DNA from: Kappaphycus alvarezii
Taxonomy: Eukaryota > Rhodophyta > Florideophyceae > Gigartinales > Solieriaceae
Reading direction: 5' to 3'
Length of the DNA: 64,000 bases
NCBI GenBank assembly: GCA_002205965.3
Contig: NADL03000004.1
Location: 124,001 to 188,000, forward strand
Shown: piece after piece, positions 1 through 10,914 of the stretch
How the letters are laid out: every line of letters begins with the position of its first letter
Position numbering within the stretch: the stretch's first letter is position 1
Notes under the pieces: model-generated
What the model was told of the DNA's origin: nothing
The model's database searches: none
The model's input: the letters and a program-made list of their open reading frames with translations, nothing else
Program-made: the position numbers and the translations under genes

Positions 1-1
1 A

Positions 2-1228
2 TGCTCTGTCGCGGCCACAGGCGAAATTGTCAAGAGTCAGGGCAAAGGACAAAGCGTTGAGCTTCGCGCGGAAACTCTCGAGGTCATCGGAGAAGCCGAT
101 TCCACGTACCCATTACAAAAGAAGCGGCACACGCTCGAGTTTTTGAGAGGCATTGCTCATTTGAGGCCGCGCACAAACAGCATCGGAGCTATGTCTCGTA
201 TTCGCAGCAATCTTGCCTTTGCAACCCATGAATTCTTCAACAATTTGGGCTTTGTGTATTTGAATTCTCCGGTCATTACGGCAAGCGATTGCGAGGGTGC
301 CGGTGAGATGTTTCGAGTCACTACAGCAATCCCGACGAGCGCCCAAGTAAGCGGAATTCCACGATCTGACGATGGCGGTACAGTGGATTTCTCGGCAGAT
401 TTTTTCGGTCGTCCAGCGTTTTTGACTGTCAGTGGGCAGTTGAGTGCCGAGACTTACGCAACGGCGCTCAGCGATGTTTACACATTTGGGCCCACTTTTC
501 GGGCGGAGAATAGTAACACGAGTCGCCACTTGGCAGAGTTCTGGATGATTGAGCCGGAGATGGCGTTTGCGACGTTGGCGGATGACATGGCGAATGCCGA
601 AGCTTACGTGAAGCATGTAGTGAGAAGCACGATGGACAAATGTCAGGCAGATCTGGCATTTTTTGATCGTTTTGTCAAGAAGGGCTTGTTGGAAAAGTTG
701 CGCGTGGTTGTGGAAGAACCGTTTGAGAGGATTTCGTATACGAATGCTATCGAATTACTAAAGGCGGAGGATGCCAAGGGGCGGAAGGGAAAGAAAAAGT
801 TTGAATTCAAAGTCGAATGGGGATGTGACTTGCAATCGGAGCACGAGAGGTGGTTAACTGAAGAGTACTTCAAGAAACCGGTTTTTGTGTACAATTACCC
901 CAGTAGCATTAAGGCGTTCTATATGAGATCAAACGATGAGGATGGTGGAAACACGGTCCAGGCGATGGATTTGCTAGTACCTGGTATTGGGGAATTGATT
1001 GGTGGGAGCGCTCGAGAGGATCGCCTTGAGATACTGGAGAAAAAAATTGAAGACCAAGGCCTGGATAAAGAAGCGTACTGGTGGTACTTGGATTTGAGGA
1101 GGTACGGAAGCGTGCCTCATGCTGGTTACGGCCTTGGTTTCGAGCGTCTGGTACAATTTGTGACGGGACTGGATAATATTCGGGATGTTATTCCGTTCCC
1201 GAGATACCCAGGGAGCGCTGAATTCTAA
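2..1228 (+). CDS. asnS: Asparaginyl-tRNA synthetase, C-terminal part (5' end outside window)
   Basis: This class II aminoacyl-tRNA synthetase charges tRNA-Asn with asparagine for translation, probably in plastid, mitochondrion or cytosol. The frame is open from the left edge, so the true start and most of the N-terminal OB-fold anticodon-binding domain lie upstream; 408 codons are present, ending in TAA. The tail of the OB fold leads into YPLQKKRH and HLRPRTN (about residues 37-60 of the fragment). Class II motif 2 is at residues 166-186 (FRAE...EFWMIEPE). Motif 3 starts near residue 375 ([10 protein letters not shown]), and the ending PGSAEF is characteristic of AsnRS. The insert around [15 protein letters not shown] is shared with bacterial and plant organellar AsnRS rather than the archaeal-like cytosolic type (family knowledge). 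No intron or frame break is seen. A signal or transit peptide cannot be judged because the N terminus is missing. Confidence 0.96.
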   Translation, partial: CSVAATGEIVKSQGKGQSVELRAETLEVIGEADSTYPLQKKRHTLEFLRGIAHLRPRTNSIGAMSRIRSNLAFATHEFFNNLGFVYLNSPVITASDCEGAGEMFRVTTAIPTSAQVSGIPRSDDGGTVDFSADFFGRPAFLTVSGQLSAETYATALSDVYTFGPTFRAENSNTSRHLAEFWMIEPEMAFATLADDMANAEAYVKHVVRSTMDKCQADLAFFDRFVKKGLLEKLRVVVEEPFERISYTNAIELLKAEDAKGRKGKKKFEFKVEWGCDLQSEHERWLTEEYFKKPVFVYNYPSSIKAFYMRSNDEDGGNTVQAMDLLVPGIGELIGGSAREDRLEILEKKIEDQGLDKEAYWWYLDLRRYGSVPHAGYGLGFERLVQFVTGLDNIRDVIPFPRYPGSAEF

Positions 1229-1511
1229 TGGGAATACTTTGTACAGATTAGAACTGACAGATATAAAACGCCATCCATAACAGGGCCCATTCTGCAAACT
1301 CTTTTGAAGTCAACATTACAGAGACACTAAAAATACCCGAATGAAAATTTAAATTAATTACAGTATTTGCACTGCTCAACAAAGTAATGATAATTATTGA
1401 AGTACAGTTCTGCGCAACCCATCGCCTCATATACCCTGCGTCGCACGACCAAGGAAAGGTCAAACTGTAGGACCACCATCCTGACCACCATCGACCACTA
1501 CTGTACATAGT
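1229..1511. other. Intergenic, no gene seen
   Basis: This spacer follows the synthetase stop codon. I see no coding stretch, RNA gene or clear AATAAA poly(A) signal close to the stop. Confidence 0.5.
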
Positions 1512-1850
1512 ATGTTACGGTATATTGCATCTCCCGACTATCTCTACTACACCCAGGTTGCCGGAGGCGCTGCTGAACTGGCGGCCCGCGACAAGGTTAC
1601 AACTCTGGAACGCAACATCGCCCGACGCCTCCCCGCTCCCTCAACTGGCCCATCTTCTGCGCCTTACACGCCAAACTTCACGTTTCCACCTCTGGCGTTT
1701 GATTCCCTAGATTCCCTTTCCCCTGGAACTATTGCATTTATCGAGGAGTTAGTTCCGCGGATCGCGTCCCAAGTGTCACTCGACAGCTGGCGTTATCCGC
1801 CGCCGTATCTACCAGCGACTGAGTTGCACCCTCTGGTCCTCCATCGCTGA
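1512..1850 (+). CDS. Possible small protein of unknown function
   Basis: An ATG-started frame of 112 codons lies in a locally GC-richer patch. The predicted protein has an alanine/leucine-rich N-terminal part (about residues 15-40), a Pro/Ser-rich middle (about 41-66) and a short hydrophobic-acidic C-terminal part. I recognise no domain and see no membrane segment. An AATAAATAAA string near 2075 could serve as a downstream poly(A) signal. Composition differs from the flanks, which is the main argument for coding. It could equally be a decayed exon or chance; no splice sites were convincing. Confidence 0.25.
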   Translation: MLRYIASPDYLYYTQVAGGAAELAARDKVTTLERNIARRLPAPSTGPSSAPYTPNFTFPPLAFDSLDSLSPGTIAFIEELVPRIASQVSLDSWRYPPPYLPATELHPLVLHR

Positions 1851-3636
1851 AGCTATCCTGTCGCGAGCACCGATGCGCATGGACGACGAAGTACATCCAG
1901 TTAGATCTTAACCGTATAGTTAGGACGTGCGCAGTCCACAGTAGATACTAAACGCATTAAACTTGTTTCTTCCCAACGGGCCCTTTTGACACACACACAA
2001 TTCCGACCAAACAAGATTCTCCGCCTTTCTGCATTACAGAATTCACCTGCAAGATTACCCTGACAAGTCAGAAGAATAAATAAATGTTCACCCCACTATC
2101 CGCCATACAACAACCTCGTTTACCCAGACGAGAGGAGAGCACAACTGCAAGGAAGGCAGTGCAGAGCGTAATAGCTCTGTAACTTGGTGGCCTTCTACAA
2201 AAGTTATCTACTGCACAGTACTGTATTACAAAAGAACAGCAGTAATGCTTCAATGCCACTAAATATCTACAAGCCGACAGTCTCAGACAGTAATCATACA
2301 GTCCTCAACGCCAACTTCGATTAAACTGCAGCCAGCTATTGATTAAGACTTTTTGCTCTAGGTGACATCTGAATTTTTCTTTTGATCATCATTACATTAC
2401 TGCTACTCACTAAACTCAATCCTGGTACAGTAGTGTATGTACATACTATCGAGGTTACGTGATTATGAGCCTTGATGAACTCCGTAAAGCGCTTCTGATT
2501 TAGCCTCACGACAATTTGTAAAGAAAGGTAGGACAGCTCTCTTGTCTCATGATTTGTACGAAAGCTCCTTTTTTGTTGTCATTTCTATATTGTCATTTCT
2601 ATATTGTCAGAACTGCAGGGCTGACTGACTGGGTTCACAGGTTAAAGGGGTAAAGAGAAGGACGTAGACGGCTGTTGTATCGCTTGTGATCTGCTTGCAG
2701 TGAGTGTTCTTTGTGCCCATTATGTTACATAATGTTGTTAACAACTGACAACGCTGCTCTTTTGTTTGCAAGACCTTTTTTGATCGCTTTAGCTAAAAAC
2801 AATTCCACCCAAGAAATGCATTGATGCCAGACAGAAATAGATATCAGTTTCATTTTATGTTGATTTGCAGTCATCAATATGGGGACAAGGTGACCTTTTA
2901 TTCAAATACATAATGAGGGGAAATATGGAGGCGCTGTGATCACTGCTTCGACACTGCAGTAGCACTAAAATTGAACCATATCTAATAAAATTGACTTGGT
3001 TTTCAATGGATTCCAATACATTCACATCTTCTAATTCGTGTGGCTAACTGTTTCGAAGATTCAGAACGCAATGCTGCCTTTCTGTATCATACCGTATTTC
3101 TAACAGACCTGCATGACTGTCCTTTCTTAACTTTGTCAACCCAGATGTATACAACCTAGATGTATACCATACTAGGGTGGCTTTAAGACATAAAACATAA
3201 TGTTTTACAGTAGAAGCACTCAACGTCAGCATCTACGGTACTTTTGGTAACATTCTTGAGTGGTGAAAAGTGCTTTCTGTGCGGTCTCGAAGACCTTTTG
3301 ACGATCATTGAGATTGTACCCACATGTGTAGGGAGTATTCCTCGAGACTATGGCGTGAATCAAAATCACCTTGACCGAGATGATGGCTACTAGAGGCGTA
3401 TCTATATCATACCTTTTAGAGCTTCTGGAATAGTATCTCACCTTGTAATCTTTACGCAGCCTTCAACAACCGATAAACTCCGTTCAGAACACGCCAGTGA
3501 ACGCAGTTCCATTTAACATGAATCTCAGCGATTGCTATTCAATACTTTTATACAAAACACTGTACAAGTCAGTATCGAAAGTCGAGTTTAAACTGTTGTT
3601 GAGCATTATTGCAGAAAACTAATTGGCGCGACTCGC
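1851..3636. other. Intergenic, no recognisable gene
   Basis: Only short, unconserved-looking open frames occur on either strand. A tandemly repeated short motif (ATTTCTATATTGTC) is visible near 2580-2610. Nothing else could be supported. Confidence 0.4.
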
Positions 3637-3969
3637 GTGACCGTAAATGTTCCAATTTCTAGAAATCGACTGATAATCAACTTCGGTTGCATACCTGTCG
3701 ATATTGCAGTTAATAGTCATTTTCCCGAGTGGTATTTGGCACGACTTAATGCTCCCGGCCTCTATTCCTTTACTCTGGGAGGCGCAGTCCACCTTTGTCT
3801 AGGTCAGTGCTTGGGAAATGTCATTCCTCAGTTTTCCGTTGTAGACGTCTGGCGGAATGGACCGCACTACGGATTGGAGCAGCAGTGTGTGGCAGTGAAG
3901 CGTACATACCAGCATAAAAGATACATCCCTTCAAGGGCATCAGGGACCATCAAGCTAAAGTCAAACTGA
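3637..3969 (+). pseudogene. Cytochrome P450-like C-terminal fragment (bacterial-type)
   Basis: A 110-codon stretch, opening without an ATG, resembles the last quarter of bacterial-class cytochromes P450. Seen directly: FPEW...ARLNAP (about residues 29-40) followed by LGGAVHLCLGQCLG (about 47-60). In bacterial P450s the matching segment is FxxPxxFD..R.NA followed by the haem-binding FGGGxHxCLG loop, whose Cys ligates haem iron (family knowledge). Here the Cys and the preceding His are kept, but the loop Phe is Leu and one Gly is Ala. The upstream I-helix and ExxR motif were not found in any nearby frame, so this is at best a decayed remnant. A chance match cannot be excluded. Confidence 0.35.
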
Positions 3970-6900
3970 TGTTAACTAGAGTCCTCTCTACCGCAAGCCC
4001 CCGACTGCCCTGTCGGTCAGGATGACGTCTACCATCAAGTATAGTCAACCTAATAACCAGGCTGGGGGATTGCAACGTAGAGGGTACAGACCTAAGAAAT
4101 TTCTAAAACGATGCCGCAGTTGTTCAGGTCCTATCGGTTTATACTTTGGGCAATAAAGTATTACGGTACCCTCTGTTGAACAACGTGCTTCGAGCTTTTC
4201 TGAGGTTTATTGAAATTATGAAACCTGCCAGTTCCTGGAAAATCTCTGCAACATGAGACGGCTCGGGTGATTTTTCTTGGAAGATGTAGTCGACTACATT
4301 ACTAACAAGGGTATCTCTCGACTATTCCATCAAATTAGTGTGGCTAATACAAGTTCTGTATGTGTGGCTCTTGCGGAGATACGTATGGGTTGAGCTTCAA
4401 ACTATGCTTTGAAGTTCATAAAAAAAACATTCGATGTTGAAAGTTCAACGCTTTGCATCGAATGCCTCTAATTCAGACGAACTTGTCACAAGTGTGGTCT
4501 AACCCAAACTATCTCACTTAATTTTGAGTGGTGTAGGGGAAAAAGTTTGGGTAGTTAATATCTGGAATGTGGGGTCATTTCTTAAAGGGACGAAGCGCGA
4601 TTAATGTTTTAAGTTGCGCCAATGTCAATCAACGCAAACTTTTGACTCAAGATTCAAACAGAGCGTTTTATTGAAGGAAATTGTCTTCTTTTATTGGAAG
4701 TTGCAGTGATGTCTTGAAATGAGTGGATAACATTCAAGTTGTTGAACCCATTGTTGGTAACACAAAAAATCCCCTGGTGCCCAGCCTCGCGAGCTCCCAC
4801 ATTGAACTCACCCACTATGTCCCCTTATAAAAAAGTGATGTTTTTTCATCCCATAGTGGATTTTGAGAGGCTTTAAGACAAGCGATACACTTCAGTAGTA
4901 CTTTGGAGTGTAAACAAATGACTCAAAAAGTGTCCTAAGGAAGGCAAGACTTTGAGTGCGGTTATCTTAAAGCGATGACCCATAAGGATTGTTTGGATTG
5001 GCATCATTAACACTGGCGAATTGACGTTGAAGTTTCTGACTCGATGTAGCACGGAAGCAGAGAAGCCCAAAGTCACTTTTATTATTTTCATAATCCATGG
5101 AAATTTAACTTTCGTGCTGAAGGGCCAGGGGGGGATATGGGGTCCTGTAATGTTTGAAAGATATTGTCGGTTATGGTTTGGAATATCTTCGAGGGTGACC
5201 AGTAGTGTCTCTTAATTTTCCCTAAAAAGCCAGCTCAACGTCATGAAGGGCCACTACTCTGGTAATATTGCCGGCAGCTCCAAAGCGGAGGCGCAGTCTG
5301 AAACTTGGTTGGCAACAAGGGCAGAACAGCCTTTGACGCGCTTGTATCAAAAGCTTCTATGTCAGATAATTTTTGCACGGCTATGTAAAAACCATTTGAT
5401 GTAAAATTTTCAGATGTACATCTCCTAGAGAACCACGTTCGGTTTGGATTAGAGATCAATAATTTGCCTTTTCTTTCACAGCAGCTTCAGTGTGCACAGA
5501 AAAGCCCCGATACTGCGTATGTCTAGAGGGAGACCTGCAATGCCAGCATATCAGCGTCGAAAACAAGAGATCCTGATTTTTAAGAAACGGAAACCTGTAG
5601 AGGTTTCATTGGTGACAAGGTTGTTTGGGGTGTAAGGTGCTGGGTAAAGATGGCTCTGAGCGGTATCGCTTAACACGACAGGGAAGAAATCATCAAACCG
5701 CTTATCATGTATTTACAGAGTTTGTTTGAAACCGGACAGAGGAACTTCAAAGGCATGCTCCAAACCGCAATCATAGAGCTGTTCACCCACTGAGCACATG
5801 ATGGGTGGTAGAAATGCAAAATATTGGCGCACAGTAATTGCTATGAGTATTGGAATTTTATCGATGACCAGACTGATCTAAGGTGCCAAGAGTCAATTTC
5901 CTCGTTTATTCTGCAGGCGAAAACTTGGGGTGTTTTAATGATTGAAAAATAAGTTCACATGTGTTCAGCAGTGCAGTTTGGTATACTTCAAGCTTATGGG
6001 CGAATAACATAACTTCCCGGCTCTCTCTGCAGAAGGTTTAGGACCCTAATTTCATATGGCGGATGGTGATCTTAAAATGGAAATGGAAATTCACTTCTCG
6101 AAAACAATAAAAACAAAAAAGGCCATATTTTCTTCCGAAGGATCATTGATACAAGAAACCAGTTCTTTGCAATGAACCAGAGCGAGTGATGATCAACATC
6201 CCACTTTGAAGGAATCATATTCCCCGAGCGGTCCCAGGTGAAAGGCCACATTCAGAGTAAAATTCCCTGAGTACCACCCACTGGTATTCAGGCGTTAGAA
6301 TCTAGCTGCTCTCGTCGCCCAAAACTGACACTATTGGCCACGACCAGGTAGTGTGAAATGGCAGGTCATCTGACATCAGCAGCCAGAGTAGGTTCGAATG
6401 CTCAAAGGTGGTTTACATGTAGGACACCACGTGCCATTCATTAACCGCCTTACATGATCCTGCAGAATATTATCACCGCATGCCTTAATATTAAAGAGCA
6501 AATGGGATGTTTTGCTATAGTGTCGAAAGCAACGATCTAGTTCAGTTGCGTAACATTGAAAGGAAAGTATCATCCGAGACTCGCAGCTTGATTTCAAAGT
6601 CTTTCAAGGAAATTGCACTGTAGAGTAAGTACACTTGACAAGAAACGAATGGACAACTGTGTACATTCTACTGCGGAGACGGATATGGCCCTCTAACAAA
6701 ACGCTGTATTGATGGTGGGAATTGGCAATTCCAGCGCCTCTTCGCTTTTTGACTAGGATACCAGCCGCTTTTTCGTTGATGGAAATACTCTATCATTTGT
6801 GCTGTACTATAGATCCTGAAAGATACAGTTTGAGAGCAAGTTCACAGGATGCACCAATTGCGACAACCCAAACCCATTTACCCTCCACTATCTCTAGCTC

Positions 6901-7500
6901 GACCTAACGTGCTGTACCATTGATCCTTCCTAACAGAAATCCCATTTACGAAGTAAGTTCATTCACCGAAATTTCCCAATCTAAACGTCAGTGTGCCCTT
7001 TTTCTCCGGAAAAGAACTGAGAATATTGGAATTAGCCACCAAAAATGTCACTTTGGACGCTGTTATGTCTGATTTAAACATCTACTCAGTATTGCGCAGC
7101 AGACGCTCTACTCTTCTCTAGACGCACTGATACTACACTGAAAATTTTTCAAAAGCTGCCTTTCGTGTAGATACCCTGTTCAGAGAAAAACTGGGGACAG
7201 TATCCTTACGCGCACAAGGTTACTTCCTTTTACGTTTCTCTACTCATTCACTTTCCTTTGTTTCTACCTTTATTTTCCTTTTCTTTTGCGTCACGAATTT
7301 TAAATCTCCTTATGCTCTTTCCTTTTTCTCGCTCCTCTTTTTATGAACGATAAACTTCCCCTTTGATAGTGATTCTTTTAGTCTTCTCCGTTTATTTGAC
7401 TTTTTTCGCCCGTAAATATCTTTTTCCTTAACCAATATTTCTACACATGATTTTCGCCATAAATCACCTCTCTTAATGTGGTTTTCACTAAATTCCATAG
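3970..7500. other. Gene-poor spacer
   Basis: About 3.5 kb in which the longest open frames are below about 75 codons and none resembles a known family. A pyrimidine-rich stretch lies at about 7220-7340. No tRNA or RNA gene structure was recognised. Confidence 0.4.
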
Positions 7501-8346
7501 AAGGCCAAATTTCGCCTACTTCGATTTGACGGGCCTGTCAATCTGACCTGGTTGGCGTCATTTAAAATCGTCGAACGCGGCCTTAAATTTATCTTCGTCC
7601 CTACAACAACAAAAGCTCGACAATTCAAATCCCCCGTTGACATCCATCATACATCGAGCCCTTCTTCTCGCTCTATTGCCAAAACCCGTCGTCCTCGTCC
7701 CATCAATGTCCCTTTTTTATTCGATTCTGGCCCAACAGACATCGATGACTACCTCCGTCGCCAAATCATGAAAAATGCTTGACGGAGCTGGATGATCGTC
7801 ACCTGGTGGAGATCGAACCGCAGGAATCAGTAGGGGGAAACTAAAAAGGAGTATGGTAAGACAGGGGAGTGATATGATAAGTGAGTGGCCCCAAAGATCG
7901 TCTACGAGATGAAACAAGGGGAGGACAAAGACGAGTCCGAAGAGGAGGCCGAAGAAGAGGGAGTGGAAGACAAGGAGTCAGAGGACGAAAAAGGGGGCCT
8001 CGAACCGGGCTATATGGGCCGGAAAGAAATGAACCGGTTGGACCAAGTGATCACAGCTATGGACCCGGTTGGAGGGAATTCAGATAGGCTGTATTCTTCG
8101 CAGAAATGAGCGGACAATTGTGGGCCATCCGCGGATATCCATAGGGAGAACGTTGGCACTTATGATGTCTTAAAGGAATTGAGAGGTTCTGATCTAGAGG
8201 ATGAAGATTTTGAGGAGTGGATTAATTCAGTTTCTTTCAAGTATCTCTTGCCAAACTCTTTGCGTCCAAATAAAGTTTCTCCTATTTTTTCTGGTGCTTT
8301 TGGTAGTTTTATTGAAGTTTTCGTTTGGGGGGAAAAGTCCGAATAA
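7501..8346 (+). pseudogene. Decayed coding region with acidic segment, unknown family
   Basis: Two open segments lie on the same strand. The first (7501-7782) follows a TAG and reads as a Lys/Arg-rich protein ending in FLFDSGPTDIDDYLRRQI. The second (7885-8109) starts with a GTG and is strongly acidic (runs of Glu/Asp around residues 12-36). It meets a TGA at 8107-8109, and the same frame then stays open for another 78 codons to TAA at 8346, with a protein-like composition (LKELRGSDLEDEDFEEW). One in-frame stop inside an otherwise continuous reading frame suggests a decaying gene or retrotransposon gag. I do not recognise the family. Confidence 0.35.
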
Positions 8347-9829
8347 GCTTTCTAAATTGCTTCCTCCATGAGACGGAAAGCAAGTTTACATACGACCTCA
8401 GGTCCGGTCCCAAATGGTTACGGAGTTTTGACTCAACTTCAGACCATAGAAATATTTTTTCACGCCAGTCGCCGAGCATAAGAGGTAGAGCCTTTCGTTT
8501 CGAAGCTAGGTAGTAGTGCAGTCACTCAGCTTTCATGCGCATTCTTCTCCTCAACCCGTTAACGTCTATTATGGCACTTTATTCGCTCACAAGGACTCTC
8601 ATCTCGGTATTTAGTGGTCCATTTATCCGTAAGCGCCATTTAAACCCAATCATACCCCATAGGAACAAGGAAGAGGCGAAATGTTTGATAGGTTTTGGCA
8701 AGCGTTACAGGATCAGTTTAGTGCGAGTGATATGTAGGTTGGGACGCATTCAAACTCTGCTAATGGGGCTGTAGACCCAGTAATATCGCGTTAGTGCTAA
8801 AGATACTGTAGCAATTAGCTCTTTAAAAAACCAAACGGCGTTGAAAGTGACCACCAAAGCGGCCAGTTGTTCATAAAGAGTAGCCCTCACCTAGGCATAC
8901 TAGTCCAAGGCTCTCTTGAGGTACGAAATGCCACCTCTATGAACTAGATGAACGTATTGGGCTGCTATTCTCCTAAATTGAAGAGAAGAACAGGAATAGG
9001 ACTGTTCTTACTGAGTAATCCGGCTGCAAACCTCTAGTAGTGAATTTTCCTATCATCTACGCTTCGTGTAAGCAGATGAAGTGGCTCAATATTCATATTC
9101 TGAAATCCGAAAGTGCAAGCGGATTCATAAAAGTAAAATGGAAATAATGGGTATCTATTGCGACGCCCTGATGCCAGACCTGGGCATGAATTCCCCATGC
9201 GGTTGGGATTTCACAACGGGATGCCTCGCGCCGAGGCTTACATCGATACTCAGGTAAGTTAACTATTCGTGACGGCGGTTGATCCGCTGGACCCATATTT
9301 GCAGAGGTTGAGGTCCCCACTGAAATAGCCAAGAACGTCCTGGCTTTCTGCGCACCAACAGTCGCCAAGGAGGTTCCCGCTTAAAACAACGAAGCCTGAA
9401 AATATATATTAGAAACTTGCCGAGAAGTGTTTGGTGCTGCTGGAAGTATTCAACCTGGCTATGCGGGGATTAACGGACCAATCATTTGGCCCCTGGGCGT
9501 CTCATCTAGAACCAGGTGCTTGGGCGCGGCAATCACCCGAGGAATATTCTCATACACCGCAGCATAGACTGCGTCGGCCAGTTTCTCACTCGATGGAGGA
9601 TTTGAATAAATGTGTTGAAAGAGAACTTGCGAAGAAAGCGGTAAGTTGACTTGAATAGGTTACACCCCGATTTGGTCACTAGGGAAGTTGCAAAGCCGGT
9701 CATTCCAGTCGCCCGGCATTGCTCGCATACTTTTCGTGGTAGAATCCAGGAAGGCGGCTGTGATGATAACCATGGCTGCGACCGCAGACCACTTCCCTCT
9801 ATTAAAAGGGTAAATACAACAGGAATTAC
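8347..9829. other. Spacer with stop-riddled coding-like stretches
   Basis: On the plus strand several short stretches look like former protein sequence (for example MFDRFWQALQDQFSAS near 8680-8725 and SIQPGYAGINGPIIWPLGV near 9450-9505) but are broken by stops and frame changes. I could not assign a family and report no gene. Confidence 0.3.
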
Positions 9830-10250
9830 CTAAGGTGCAAGGGGGGAAATTTTGGTTGCTTGACTCATTAGAGATATAGGACAGCTATTCTCCGACACTG
9901 GGGGTGGTGGGTCTTTGTATTGGAGGGTCTTAAAATGGAACAGGATCAGGCGGGACCATCTCAAAAAGCTGGTGTAAAGCCAGGCGTAAGGCGTGCTGAT
10001 TTTTACGAAACCGTCGCCGCAGCGTGTCTTTGCACAACAATAGATCGTACCCGCTCGAAGGTCTCCATGGCTCGCACTGCGATATACGACATGCTTGGCC
10101 ACGTCTTTCACCACCGCCAATGAGTCCAGAAGCCACCCTCCAATTATAAATATCGGCACTGGGATCAGTCGGGACCTGACCTGCGTGAGTGAAAAAGTCT
10201 TGATACGTCCTGAACTTTGACGCTTTCACGGCGCTCGGAGATTTCAAGGG
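9830..10250 (-). pseudogene. Copy A of an unidentified minus-strand coding family
   Basis: This stretch is homologous to 24,304-24,560 at both nucleotide and protein level. Read on the minus strand, it keeps the block EPWRP...LCKDTLRRRFR followed by QHALRLALHQ and a Pro-rich tail. Copy B has the matching block at its C terminus. In copy A the similarity is split over two frames, so at least one indel has occurred, and in-frame stops follow the conserved block. The family is not one I recognise; no nucleic-acid-binding or catalytic motif is visible. A TATA-like element lies about 180 bp upstream on the same strand. It could be a gene family, an element-borne gene, or a repeat whose apparent coding is coincidental. 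Confidence 0.45.
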
Positions 10251-10391
10251 GTTGAACCATCAGGCCTGTGTGTTGGAGGGGGCAGGCGGATTGAAACAGG
10301 GAGGGAGCCAGCCGGGGAGCTGCTAAAGGAACAGTAGAGACAATGGCAGTGTGTTTCAGAAAGTTGGTGGCAAAGGGTCAATGTAGTGTAC

Positions 10392-10432
10392 CTGGATTCC
10401 CACAAGAATCCAGATGAGCCCCTTTTATATAG
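10392..10432 (-). promoter_or_regulatory. TATA box with downstream hairpin, upstream of copy A
   Basis: On the minus strand CTATATAAAAGGGG occupies about 10,419-10,432. It is followed 5-10 bp downstream by an 8-bp perfect inverted repeat (arms CTGGATTC/GAATCCAG, 10,392-10,413). The position, upstream of the copy A coding similarity, suggests a core promoter. No transcript evidence is available. Confidence 0.35.
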
Positions 10433-10914
10433 GCAGTACTGTAGCTCTACTCTAGAACTTCTATACTTTGTCAACTCAGTAAAAATTACTAGAAAGTAGA
10501 GGTGTAACTATAGAATTGTACCATCTAGAATATAACTAAGTAATAAAATGATGACGTCGGGCTCCACGTCAAATAAAAACATTGAAAGAAAATCAAACTT
10601 CTAAATTCCTTCAAGACAATTCAGTTTCTCTGTTACAACACTGTGTGATAGAGAACTGAAATAGCAAAAATGAACAAGTCTCCATTACACAGTGGTGTAA
10701 CAAAGACATTGTTACACGTATAGACAAATGTAACATCGGAAAATTCTTTCCTTCCCGTGCTCCCTAGCTCTGCCCTATAGCCCTGATGTATGGCCTCGTG
10801 CGGTGTTGGTCATTGGTACGGGGCTCCATGACCGAGTTCCAGGCGGCCTTCGCTAAGGCCGGAGTGGGGATCGCAACCTGTTGGCCGTGAAGATCGATTC
10901 GCTCTCGGCCATAA

